Source: Planococcus citri (Eukaryota; Arthropoda; Insecta; Hemiptera; Pseudococcidae). From it: DNA of 64,000 nt. Where the stretch lies: contig NC_088681.1 in the NCBI RefSeq assembly GCF_950023065.1, forward strand, positions 66,188,836-66,252,835, in the 5' to 3' direction. Shown piece by piece: positions 8,522 to 19,097 of this stretch. The notes below the pieces were generated by a model, which did no database searches, was not told the origin of the DNA, and was given only the letters and a program-made list of their open reading frames with translations. Every line of letters begins with the position of its first letter. The first letter of the stretch is position 1. Position numbers and translations under genes: made by a program.

Positions 8522-10468
8522 ATGGAAATTGATCAGAATCAAGAACAAGATATGGCTGAAATATTCTCCAACGTACACGATCCCGAACCTGCAGTGCCAG
8601 CTCTGAAAGAAAATTCAACAATCGCCATTGCCTTCCAAGTATTGCGCTCTGAAATGCACAAATATCGTACGAAGAACGAGTTGGAGAATTTTAATCCGGA
8701 AGAACTACACACCTCATTGCGAGAAAAATTACCAGATTTACCAACCTCCATTTATGATACGATAGAAGAATATGTCAAAAAACTCGGGCTCTCAGTGGAA
8801 AATTGGCTAAAGGAGCATTACAAAAGAGTATTATTTTTTCATTACGGCCGTCGAAATTATGTTTTGTACGACTTCGATGATTTTGTTATCGATTCCGCCG
8901 GTGGAATTGATTATGTTAAAACTGCAGAACGTATGGTGCGTTGTGACAGATTTAACAATGCTGTGAAATTCAAGGTAGCTTGTATGTACTGCTTTGAAGA
9001 CGATGTCAGACGAATTTGGCCATCTGTCTGGAAAGAAGTGGGTTTGGATCAAATTCAGTTTGATGATTGTCCTCAATTGTATTACTGGATTTGCCGTCTC
9101 AGCAAACAATTGGATAAGATACCGCTCCGACAGGAGGACGATTCTATCGATGGAAAAATGTTCAATGTTTGCATCTGTAGTAATGAAACATCCGGGGAAT
9201 ATTTTTGGAATCGGTTATCACCAGACATTCAATTGCAAAAAGCCTTGGACATGGTTTATGGAGGTGAAAAGGGCGAGTTGATTTTACGAAAATTGGATGT
9301 CCGACAACTCGACGAATTCGTCAAACAGAGGGGTTGTAATTTGATATATTCTTGTATTAGAGATGACTATCTTGATGAAGGATTATTCCTTCGAGTGTGG
9401 ATGCACATTAAAAAAGTAATGAACGGAGATGTATTCGGAGAATTAATTGTAAAAATACTGGTACTCGAAAGAGAACGTATGATATTGTTTATGTTTGAGC
9501 CTCACCCTAGCAGTTGGCGATTAGATGAGTATGAAAAGAAAAAGTACACGAAATGGTTATGTCGAAGTCGTGAAGTATGGAGTAGTGCCCCTCATAATTT
9601 GAGAACATCCGTGATTAAAAACATTTTACCCAATTTGAGACTGTACGAATCCAATCGCGATTACAGTTGTGAACCCAGAAAGTACAAATGTCGCGATGAA
9701 AATCCTGTTAATTTCTCAGAATTCCTGTTCACGATACTTTCAGATGCTTCAGTGAAAGAGAGAAACTCATTTTGGTGCAGCTGCTGGCATAATTTAATCT
9801 TTTGCAGGAAATTCGACGATTTGCAACGAATAATGGAGATGTGCTTTGTAAATAATGATGCCATTGTCGAATATAAAGAGAACGTCATTTCCGGAAGTGA
9901 AATTGTACGACAGATTTGTGTTTCATTGCTCACTTATGCGCACTTCGAAGAACTAAACATGCTTGTGAATTTTTGTTTTCCCTTTGAATATTCAGCGAAA
10001 CATCACAAACGGCAATTGCTGCAATCAAGTTTTCTCGGTGAAACGTCCATTTTTCGATACACGTATTTCAGTCATACCCAGCAATTTGATAAGTTCATTA
10101 GCGACGCTTATGGCACCGTAGATCTTGCGACTGATTTTAAAAATCAACTGATGTCGTCTCCGGCGACCGAACTCATGCTACCTGAGGAGGTCTTTAAATT
10201 GCGATCTTTTTGGTTTAAGGAGTTTTTTGAATTTATGGAAGTATTTGTGTCGACGGAAGAAATGATGCAGCAGAAAAAAAGTCGCATACTCGATCATTTG
10301 AGAGAAGTTGCACTTACTAATCCTGTTATATATGAAAATGAATATTTAAGAAGATCAGCATATTCAGTTAATGAAGTATTGCGATGGTGTTTGGGAAGCG
10401 ATGATAAAGCTGTCATTGTCTTTGAAAAAGATCTGGGATTTTCGTCTTCTAGATATTTTTGGAATTGA
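8522..10468 (+). CDS. Array member 1: long form, unknown family
   Basis: Predicted 648-aa protein of a family I do not recognise, so no function is given. It has an acidic hydrophilic N-terminus (MEIDQNQEQDMAE), no signal peptide and no clear membrane segment, which suggests a soluble intracellular, mostly helical protein. The shared N-terminal core includes YDFDDFV near 115-121, ID.VKTAERM near 129-137 and KFKVACMYCFEDDVRRIWP near 149-167. The C-terminal half has conserved blocks SEFLFTILSDAS, a DDLQRIMEMCF block, SFLGETSIFRY and EFMEVFVSTEEMMQ, and ends with a WCLG-type tail plus ~20 extra residues. The ATG follows the splice acceptor by 6 bases and the frame is open back to the acceptor (GTT TGG ATG). 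Members 2 and 3 are its closest relatives. Confidence 0.85.
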   Translation: MEIDQNQEQDMAEIFSNVHDPEPAVPALKENSTIAIAFQVLRSEMHKYRTKNELENFNPEELHTSLREKLPDLPTSIYDTIEEYVKKLGLSVENWLKEHYKRVLFFHYGRRNYVLYDFDDFVIDSAGGIDYVKTAERMVRCDRFNNAVKFKVACMYCFEDDVRRIWPSVWKEVGLDQIQFDDCPQLYYWICRLSKQLDKIPLRQEDDSIDGKMFNVCICSNETSGEYFWNRLSPDIQLQKALDMVYGGEKGELILRKLDVRQLDEFVKQRGCNLIYSCIRDDYLDEGLFLRVWMHIKKVMNGDVFGELIVKILVLERERMILFMFEPHPSSWRLDEYEKKKYTKWLCRSREVWSSAPHNLRTSVIKNILPNLRLYESNRDYSCEPRKYKCRDENPVNFSEFLFTILSDASVKERNSFWCSCWHNLIFCRKFDDLQRIMEMCFVNNDAIVEYKENVISGSEIVRQICVSLLTYAHFEELNMLVNFCFPFEYSAKHHKRQLLQSSFLGETSIFRYTYFSHTQQFDKFISDAYGTVDLATDFKNQLMSSPATELMLPEEVFKLRSFWFKEFFEFMEVFVSTEEMMQQKKSRILDHLREVALTNPVIYENEYLRRSAYSVNEVLRWCLGSDDKAVIVFEKDLGFSSSRYFWN

Positions 10469-11180
10469 ATATTTAGGTATATGATGTCTGTATTCTGATT
10501 ATTTACAAATTCAATGTTTTGTGCTGTAGCTCACTGAGTGGGTATCTATGTACTAGTTGTAGCTGGAAAAATATTGGGTATGATCTGATCAAGAATGTAA
10601 AATTTATAAATAAATATTTTTTAACAAATCAGTTTAATATGTATTAGGTAGGTAGAAACAATATGATGTAAACTTTCTCAACTTGAATTTCAGTTTTTTT
10701 CAATTTAGTTTACAACAAAGTAGGTACCTAATTCTTATTGTTTTATTGTATGCTTATTAATCATTAAATTGATTCTCTTTGTTCAAGTGTATTAAACTTT
10801 TCTTTCTCAAGTTTTGCCTCTCCCCTAACCACCTTCAGCTTCTGGTATGAAAGAAATTCTGAAATTATACCAGATTCGTACCTTCATAGGTGCTCAAAGT
10901 GGAAGTACATACCTATGTACTTGAAAATTTACATAATATTTGATACCTATTCCACATTGCATTTTACGTACATGGTTTCAAATTTTGCCTTCATCATGTA
11001 GTCTAGTTTGGTCTCAACACTGAAACATTTATAAATCCCTCCAGCCTCCAGCTTAGGCCGGAAGTTCCACGAGCTAGAGATGAATGGATGGTTTTCTTAT
11101 TTGTTAGGTTTCGGTTCATAGGTGGCTATTGCCTTCGGCCAAGATTTTGAAATTCACCTCTAGAAGTGGTACCTACTTTT
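10469..11180 (+). other. 3' flank of member 1 with polyadenylation signal
   Basis: An AATAAA lies at 10609-10614, about 140 bases after the stop. The following few hundred bases, including 'ttgttttattgtatgc' and 'gccttcggccaagattttga', recur behind members 2 (15600-16100) and 3 (22990-23350 and 24560-24650). The flank was therefore duplicated together with the gene. Confidence 0.6.
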
Positions 11181-12130
11181 GATCTAAAAATTCAGTGATA
11201 GAATTTTCTGAAAATGTTCTTTTCAGAGAAAATTTGAGATTTGGTGGAGCTCCCGAAAAGGAGATATGGGTCCTCGAACCGGAGGAATTTTCGAAAACAT
11301 CGTGGTTTTTCGATCTAGGCCCTGCCAAACATGGCTGGGGAGAATGGTTCGATTTCAAAGGATGGTACCTAATGTAGATAAATATTGCGACTCAACTAGG
11401 GTGAAATTTGACGCCCAACATTTTTTGTTCTATAAGTACATTTTTTGCCTACTTCCTATAATTTTGCAAAAAAAAAAAAAAAAAAATCGCGTATTTTTCA
11501 GAGTTTTATTCAAATATGAGCCTTTTATTACGGACAAAATTTTGATTTCATGGATTAGTAGGAAGAAAGTACTTGTAAAAAGACACATTTTTACGAAAAC
11601 AGTTTTTGTGTTGAACCCTTCAATTCGAAGCTGTAGTGGTACAAAGTTTTTTTTTTGACAATTTTACCCCCTCACTGTATTACTAGAAATTTTGAAAAAA
11701 AATCGTGTTGAAAAGCCCAGGCTTCCCCTGCACATTTCTCATGGAACCAGGATTTTCTCCCCACTACTCACGGAGACAGAATGGTTATCGCAAAAAACGC
11801 GTTTTTTGGCTATACTGTCCAATGAGAGTTGGGTGGGGGCAGAGGGGGCAGAAAATCCGCTCGAAATTTTTTTTCCCATGTATCCAACAATACTCCATCC
11901 TAATTTTTCAAATCTGGGAACTGGGCCATTTCGCTTATTTTACCTGGGAATAGGTACCCTCCCCATAACCAAATTTTCAGCTGCCCAAGTTCATTTTTCG
12001 ATTTTTGGCGAATTCTTGAAAATTCAAAATTGACTAGCTGTTTTTGGCGATTTATGTTTTTTTTTAAAGTACGTACTTGATCAGTAAAAATGACCAGTAT
12101 AAGTCCTAAAAACTGATATTAATTCCCTAA
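11181..12130. other. Non-coding spacer
   Basis: Low-complexity, T- and A-rich sequence with short open frames that share no pattern with any family I know. Parts resemble dispersed repeats elsewhere in the window (for example the lines near 24600 and 16080). I see no gene. Confidence 0.4.
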
Positions 12131-12149
12131 ATCCAAATTTCACCATTTC

Positions 12150-13165
12150 CAGCCATTCTGGAGCCTCCAGCGCGATTTTTCAATTTCTCCAGAATTTTGA
12201 ATATGCCCCAAAAGGCGTCAATATGAAGTTGGGCAGCTAAAAATCGAGTTGTGTGTTATACTCGGCCTATTTAACGAGTTTATCCACATTTGAGCCAATT
12301 TTGGGAGGGAGACCTCAAGAGTGGTTTTTTGACCAGTTTTTTTTAAATAAAAATATCCAAAAAATCAAAAGTTTCTCATTTGCCAAGAAATTTTCGAAAT
12401 TTGCGCGAATTGTTGTATTTCGTCATGAACTAACTACACGAAGACGAATATTGCCATTTTCAGCCATTCTGGAGCCTCCAGCACGATTTTTCAATTTCTC
12501 CAGAATTTCGAATATGCTCCAGAAGGCGTCAATATGAAGTTGTTGGGCAGCTAAAAATCGGGTTGTGTGTTATACTCGACCTGTTTAACGAGTTTATCCA
12601 CATTTAAGCCAATTCTGGAGGGTACGGACGCGCGGGACGCCTCAAGAGTGGATTTTTGACCAGCTTTTTTCATAATAAAAATTATCCAAAAATCAAAAAT
12701 TTCCCATTTGTGAAATAATTTTTGAGATTTGCGCGCATTGCTATATCATTTGTCAAAAATTAACCCCACGAGAGCGAATTTCGCCATTTCCAGCCATTCT
12801 GGAACCTCCAGCTCGATTTTTCAATTTCTCCAGAAGAGGCAACCTCCAGAATGAGTGGAAATGGCGAAATTTGCCCTCGTGGGGTAATTCTTGACAAAAT
12901 ATAGCGATTCGTGCAAACATCAAAAATTTTCTCACAAACGAGAAATTTTGATTTTTGGATATTTTTATTAAGAAAAAAGGTGGTCAAAAAACCACTCTTG
13001 AGGTCTTCCTCCTAAAATTGACTCAAATGTGGATAAACTCGTTAAATAGGCCGAGTATAACACACAACTCGACTTTTAGCTGCCCAACAACTTCATATTG
13101 ACGCCTTCTGGAGCATATTCAAAATTCTGGAGAAATTGAAAAATCGTGCTGGAGGCTCCACATGA
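12150..13165. repeat. Two direct ~315-bp units followed by one inverted unit
   Basis: A unit starting 'attctggagcctccagc' and running through 'gtgtgttatactcgg' and 'ggtttttttgaccag'-like text occurs at about 12160-12475 and again at about 12475-12790. After a short junction (12795-12860) the same unit is present in reverse orientation to about 13160. Units differ by many point changes and small indels. It can fold into a long hairpin. No coding capacity. Confidence 0.75.
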
Positions 13166-13516
13166 CGTTTTTCAGGTTCAAACAGATATATTACGCTAAA
13201 AAAGGTTTTGAAAATAATACTCAGTGGTTCCTATAATTATTTCTTCATTCGCAACTTTGGGAACCCCTGGAGCCCGAAAAGTGGTCATTTTGGGTCAACT
13301 AACCACGGATTCGTATTTGGTAAATTTATTACAATATTTTAAGAGTGGTCGACTCGATAACTGTCCGGGCCCAAAAAATGGCCTTCTCGATACTCCACCT
13401 TTTCTAATCACAATAGAAAATATTTTACTGTTTCTTTCCATATCGCTCGTGCAACGTGTTATATATTTTTGAGTTTTGTGCGTACCACAGTATTGATTCG
13501 ACCATTACGATTTTAG
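13166..13516 (+). promoter_or_regulatory. 5' flank and splice acceptor of member 2
   Basis: The segment from about 13190 to 13400 (with 'cagtggttcctataattatt' and 'cataactgtc'-like text) matches 25560-25780 and, inverted, 28800-28920 and 35270-35410. The last 110 bases match the member 1 and 3 flanks and end in the acceptor AG at 13515-13516. Confidence 0.5.
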
Positions 13517-13522
13517 GTTTGG

Positions 13523-15340
13523 ATGGAAATTGAGCACAATCAAGAACAAATTATGGCTGAAATATCCTACGTGTACGATCCCGAACCTGCTGTGCTAGCT
13601 CTGAAAGAAAATGCAGCAATCGCCATTGCCTTCCAAGTATTGCGCGCTGAAGTGAACAAATATCGTATGAAGAACGAATTGGATATATTTAATCCGAAAA
13701 AACTACACACCTCATTGCGAGAAAAAATACCAGATTTACCAACCGCAATTTATGATACGATCGAGGAATACGTCAAAAAACTTGAGCTCTCCCTGGAAAA
13801 TTGGTTAAAGGAACACTATAAAAGAGTATTCTTTTTTCATTATGGCTGCAGAAATTATGTTTTGTACGACTTCGATGATTTTGTCAGCGATTCTGCTGGT
13901 GGTATTGATTACGTTAAAACTGCAGAACGTATGGTGCGTTGTGACAGATTTAACAATGTTGAGAAATTCAAAGTAGCTTGTATGTACTGCTTCGAAGATG
14001 ATGTCAGACGAATTTGGCCATCTGTCTGGAAACGAGTGGGTTTGGTTCAAATTCAGTTTAACGATTGCCCTCAATTGTACTATTGGATTTGCCGTCTGAG
14101 TAATCAGTTGAATAAGATACCGGTCCCACCTCGTAACGTTTCAATAGATGGAGAAATGTTTGATGCTTGCTTCTGTAGTACTAGAACATCTTGGGAATAT
14201 TTTTGGAATCGGTTATCACCGGAAATTCAATTGCAAAAGGCCTCGGTCATTGTTTATGGAGGTCGACCTAAGAACGAGTTGATTTTACGAAAATTGGATG
14301 ACCGACAACTCCATGAATTCGTTAAACAGAGAGGTTGCGATTTGATATATTCTAATATTAGAGATGACAATATCGAAGACGGATTATTTCTTCGATTATG
14401 GATGCTCATTAAACGAGTAATGGACGAAGATGTATTCGGAGAATTAATTGTAGAAATATTGAAGTTCGAATGTGAACGTAAGAAATCGAGTACATTATTG
14501 GGTTGGCCCGATTATTGGCAATATGAATATGGTGATTATATAAAGAATGGTCACGAGAAATGGTTATGTCGAAGTCTTGAAGTATGGAGTAGTGTCCCAC
14601 ATACTTTGAGAAGATCAGTGATAAAAAACATTTTACCCAACTTGAGATTGTACGAATCCAATCGCGATTACACTTATCAACCCAGAAAGAACAAATGTCG
14701 CAATGAAGAACCCGTTAATTCCTCAGAATTCCTGTTTACGATCCTATCAGATGTTTCATTAAAAGAGAGAAACTCATTTTGGTGCAACCGTTGGCATAAT
14801 TTAATCCTAGGCAGGAATTACGACGATTTGCAACGAATAATGGAGATGTGCTTCGAAAATAATGATGCGATTGTCGAATACAAAGAGAACGTCATTGCTG
14901 GAAGCGAAATTTTACGACAGATCTGTGTTTCATTGCTCACTTTTGCGCATTTTGAAGAACTAAACGAGCTTGCGGATTTTTGTTTTCCCTTTGAATATTC
15001 TGCGAAACATTACAAACGGCAATTGCTGCAATCAAGTTTTCTCGGTGAAACGTCTATTTTTCGATACACGTATTTCAGTCATGCCAAACAATTCGATAAG
15101 TTCATCAGCGACGCGTATGGCAACGTAGATCTTGCGACAGATTTTAAAAATCAACTGATGTCGTCTCTGGGGACCGAACTCATGCTTCCTCTGGATGCCT
15201 TCACATCGCAGTCTGTTCGGATTGAGAAATTTATTGAATTTATGGAATTATTTGTGTCGACGGAGGAAATGATGCAGCTGAAAAAAACGCGCATAGTCGA
15301 TCACTTCAGAGAAATTGCACTTACTAATCGTGCTATATAA
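13523..15340 (+). CDS. Array member 2: long form with frameshifted C-terminus
   Basis: Predicted 605 aa, very similar to members 1 and 3 over its whole length, including the DFDDFV, KTAERM and FEDDVRRIWPSVW blocks and the FVSTEEMMQ block. The function is unknown. The frame ends at TNRAI, where the sequence has lost one base relative to member 1 (35 bases against 36 between the same anchors). The missing tail, including LLWCLGS, is still readable in another frame from about 15345 to 15450. The product therefore lacks ~35 C-terminal residues that members 1 and 3 have. This is either a mildly truncated protein or an early pseudogene. Start ATG is 6 bases after the acceptor, as in members 1 and 3. 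Confidence 0.8.
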   Translation: MEIEHNQEQIMAEISYVYDPEPAVLALKENAAIAIAFQVLRAEVNKYRMKNELDIFNPKKLHTSLREKIPDLPTAIYDTIEEYVKKLELSLENWLKEHYKRVFFFHYGCRNYVLYDFDDFVSDSAGGIDYVKTAERMVRCDRFNNVEKFKVACMYCFEDDVRRIWPSVWKRVGLVQIQFNDCPQLYYWICRLSNQLNKIPVPPRNVSIDGEMFDACFCSTRTSWEYFWNRLSPEIQLQKASVIVYGGRPKNELILRKLDDRQLHEFVKQRGCDLIYSNIRDDNIEDGLFLRLWMLIKRVMDEDVFGELIVEILKFECERKKSSTLLGWPDYWQYEYGDYIKNGHEKWLCRSLEVWSSVPHTLRRSVIKNILPNLRLYESNRDYTYQPRKNKCRNEEPVNSSEFLFTILSDVSLKERNSFWCNRWHNLILGRNYDDLQRIMEMCFENNDAIVEYKENVIAGSEILRQICVSLLTFAHFEELNELADFCFPFEYSAKHYKRQLLQSSFLGETSIFRYTYFSHAKQFDKFISDAYGNVDLATDFKNQLMSSLGTELMLPLDAFTSQSVRIEKFIEFMELFVSTEEMMQLKKTRIVDHFREIALTNRAI

Positions 15341-15450
15341 ATGAAGGTTATTATTTAGGATCAGCACTTTTACGAGAAGTATTGCTGTGGTGTTTGGGAA
15401 GTCGTGATGAAGTTGTCAATTTTGATATAAGTGTGGGAGGTTCATGGTAA
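15341..15450 (+). pseudogene. Out-of-frame C-terminal tail of member 2
   Basis: Beginning about 15345 the sequence encodes YYLGSALLREVLLWCLGS and about 15 more residues up to a TAA at 15448-15450. It is close to member 3's tail (LLLGEVLLWCLGSR) but shifted out of the member 2 frame by one base. Confidence 0.75.
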
Positions 15451-17500
15451 CTTGTTGATCGATGAAGTTGATAAATTTTCAACGTTTCGTGATGCAGCTT
15501 ACTGAGTATGGTACTTGATGGAAAAATATTGGGTATGATTGATCTAATCAAGAATGTAAAATTCATAAGTAGATATTTTTAAGAAATCAGATGAATAATA
15601 GATACATACAATAATGATAAGTAAGTAAACTTTCTCAACTTGAATGTTAATTTTTTCAATTGAGTTTACGACAAAGTAATATACCTACCTACCTATTGTT
15701 TTATTATATGCCTATTAATTATTAAATCAATTCTCTTTGTTTAATTGTATTCAATTTTTCTTTCTCAAATTTTGACTCTCCCCAAACCTCTTCAGGTAAT
15801 AAATGCCTAAATAATTCCAAATTCGTACCGAGGTGTTCAAAAGGGGAATGGCTTAAAAAAAACAATATTTTGATACTCACATGGCATTTTACATGTCTTG
15901 AAATTTTGTCTTTCTTCATCTGTAGTCTGTTTTGGTCTTGATACCGTATAAATCCCTTCGGCTTATGCCGAAAAAATTCCAGTTGCTGGAGATGAATGGT
16001 GATTTTCGTAATAGTTATAGGGGGGTATTGCCCTCGGCCAAGATTTTGAAATTAATCTCTGGAAAGTGGCGCTGGTACTTGTGGTCTAAAAGCCCTGTAA
16101 TAAAATTTTCTGATTTTCTCAATTATTTCTAAAAAGGCTATAAAATCGGGGTTCCTGATGGAAATTTCCATTTGAGACAATTTTCAACCAAATTTTTTTA
16201 ATCTTTTAGAAATCCAATTTAATTTGTGGAAATTATTTCAAATTTCTTCAAACGAAGCTTTATGGCATTATTCCTTAATTCAAAAAAAATCGAAAAAATT
16301 TCGTGAGTTTTCGGTTATTTTTCTAGAGTTTTGAAAATGGGCAATAGACCACCAAATAATTAGTATCACTGCACGCGAAAGTTTTTCCTCAATATTAGTA
16401 TTGGTATCTTTCGATGTTTTGGCTTAATTATTTAATGTGAAATACATATGTACCTATTTCCAAAGAAAAAAATGTTCAACACTCCCAAAAATAAGCGATT
16501 TAAAAATTTTCAACCGCTCTAAGAAACTCTAAAAGCAGTCTTGGATTTTCTAATAATGACCTAAGTCGACGCAGAATTTCGAATACTATCTTTGAAGTTG
16601 GGCCATTTTTTCCCAAGCAAAATGAGTAAGGGATAGGGCGAGGAAAGTACGATGTTTTCGAAAATGCTCCTGTTTGAAGACCCATCTTCCCTACAATTTT
16701 TTCTCCAGTGACTCATAACGCAAAACGAAGGTCCTCGATGCATTTGGTCAAAATATTGTAAGATTTTAACCAAATAAAATGTTTCAAATTTGACTGAAAT
16801 TGGATTAAAAAGGAGAAGAGGGGGGGGAGTGAAGTTCAGGTTCATCGAATCGGGAAAATTACCACAATTTTCGAAATCTGTGCCTTCAAATCAGTAATAA
16901 TTGATATGTCACATCACTTATATTTTTTTGGAAGTTTGATCAAAATTGAGGGCCCTTTAGCACCTCAAGAAGAAAGTCAAATCCCTTTTGAAAAAAATTT
17001 GCTTCAGCCACCTTGCCGAAATCCACTTCAAAGATGAATTTCTCCTGATTCTACTTCAATTTTCATGTTTTTTGGTAAGATTTATTATCAACAGAGAGAA
17101 TCAGAAGTTGGCTGGAAGATTTGCAATGGCTGAAATGAAATTAACCCTCTGGAGGTTCTCTAGTTTCCATGTTCAGGGTGTCTAACGGTCATGGAAGCCA
17201 TGAAAGTCGTGAAAAAATCACGAATTTCGCTCGAAACACACTTAGAAATTATTGTTTTAAAAGTCCATAAAATGAAAAAAAAAAATCAAAAAGGCTATAG
17301 GTGGGTAAGTATGGCGAATTTGCCCCCGAGAGCTTCAGGGTTGATATTTGCATGGAAGGTGGGTACCCTTGAGCACTTTCTGTCAGGAAAGTTTCAGACC
17401 CCCCCCCCCAAACCGTTTTTGAGAAACTCCCCTTTTTCTGAAATTGCAATAAAAATTATTTCCTTAGCCACATGTGAACCGATTTTTAAAATTTTTTAGT
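15451..17500. other. 3' flank of member 2 and dispersed repeats
   Basis: 15451-16130 is paralogous to the 3' flanks of members 1 and 3. 16130-17500 carries dispersed repeat pieces: 17040-17120 resembles 36440-36540, and 17290-17360 is the inverted copy of bases 1-65. No coding sequence is supported; a C-run lies at 17400. Confidence 0.45.
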
Positions 17501-18221
17501 ACGTTGTAATGATATAAAAGGGATATACCGGGATAGGTTGTGTAGAAAGAAGGTAATTATTGGTAGGATCGTTAACAAGGTAAAGGTGCAAGGTCTTCAG
17601 GATAGATTATACTCTTAGGAATATTTCTAATACCGTATACCAGGGACCCAACTAGCTCAATGGGGGATTGTGGATAAATACTTATACCATCACATAACCA
17701 AATATATTAAATAAGAACAGGTGTCATGGATGCAATTACTAATATTTATTTAGCCGATAGATTACACTCCTTATGTAATTGTAGTTAGACTTATGAACAT
17801 ACGAGAAGTACAAGCAAGTCTAGTCCCTATAAGTGGTTGCAGTGAACCAAAGATCTTCTAATACTTAATAATAATAATGATTGTTTCACTTACTTACAGG
17901 ATACAGCTTAAAACTAACACAGAACAATAACTGAACTGATTTATACATTATTCCCTGTATGAGGGTTACTTTAACACTTGATACATTAGCCTTCGGAATA
18001 AGGAGCATAAAACAAGATAATACTGTGGTGAACTTAATCGTGCCTGTTTAACATGGTGGTGAAAGAGTTGACGCGTCGACTATGAAAACTACAATACTTG
18101 CTCGTTGCCTCGTCGCAGGGCGCGTCTGCCTGCTCCGAGAGAGCAAGTACAGTGTTACCAACTGTATCTACGCAATGGGTAGTAGGGTATACACGCTAGG
18201 CATAGTTGTACATCACAACGT
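17501..18221. mobile_element. Probable solo LTR (17505-18217) with ACGT target duplication
   Basis: The stretch begins TGTAATG at 17505, ends CATCACA at 18217, and is flanked by ACGT on both sides (17501-17504 and 18218-18221). TG...CA ends plus a 4-bp duplication are the marks of an LTR, and at 713 bp it is a normal LTR length. Its base composition is unlike its neighbours (fewer A/T runs). 'tataaaag' lies near its start. No internal retroviral-type genes are beside it, so it would be a solo LTR. I cannot name the family. Confidence 0.5.
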
Positions 18222-19097
18222 TGTAGACATCCATAAGGGGTATCGCCACAAAAATTTTCACTCGCCTCTACCCATGCTTACTTTCCTCTCAAAATGGAGT
18301 TTTTTTTTAGATTTGCTTACCTGTTTTAGCGATGACCATGATTCGGCACAAAAATGGGAATACCATTTTTCAGTGTTTTTTTGACCACTAAAAAAAAATA
18401 TTTTTTCAAAAATAAATTTGAGGTGAGCCGCACCGCGTCGTGGTCAAAACTTTGAAAAAACTTACCGAGGAGGTAGAAATGGATTCTGGTGTAAATTATT
18501 GTTTTTGGTGCACGAGGTGTCGTTTCCAAGTAAATCAAACCCCCGAACACGAATATGACGTCAAATTTTATGCTACCCTCATCCACACCCCTCCAGTGCC
18601 TCTGCCTCCACCACAATTTTCATAATAGGTACTGTATTAAAAGTTGAGATTCAAAAAGTGCTTTTGTTTAATGTTTTTTACTCGTGTTGTTGAATTATTT
18701 TTGAGAAAAAAATTCTAATTTATAAGTATTCATTTGTTTTGTTGTAACTGAAGGATTTGAGCTCTTTCAAAACTTTTATTTTCAAACATGATTTTTCTTT
18801 GAAAGCTCAACTTTGTTGTGATTTGGTCAATTGAGCAGGGTATATTTTATTACACCCATTAAAGCAATTCGTTTCCCGAACATGAAAACCTAGTGAACCT
18901 CCAAGGGTTAAGGACATGTTCTTTCGATCTGACATTGATTTCATTCAAATTGAAGAGTTCGAGATCATAAGGTAGGTCTCAGGTACCCTAGTAAAAAATT
19001 TTGAACCTGCCTTGAAGGTCATCTTATATAAAACTAGACCGGTTATGGATTCAGGACAGAACGTCTACTGTCATTGTTCCCTCTGCTCAAGACTGCT
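18222..19097. other. Non-coding spacer with dispersed repeat pieces
   Basis: Positions 18480-18610 resemble the internal units of the foldback element at 43590-43980 (shared 'gaacacgaatatgacgtca'). No gene is supported. Confidence 0.4.

Noticed and set aside
8831..9109. Antisense frames within members 1-5
   Set aside because: Similar antisense frames recur because the sense genes are conserved; no independent signal.
11266..12033. Two 113-130-aa frames between members 1 and 2
   Set aside because: Biased composition from poly-A and T runs, no paralogous conservation, no recognisable motif.
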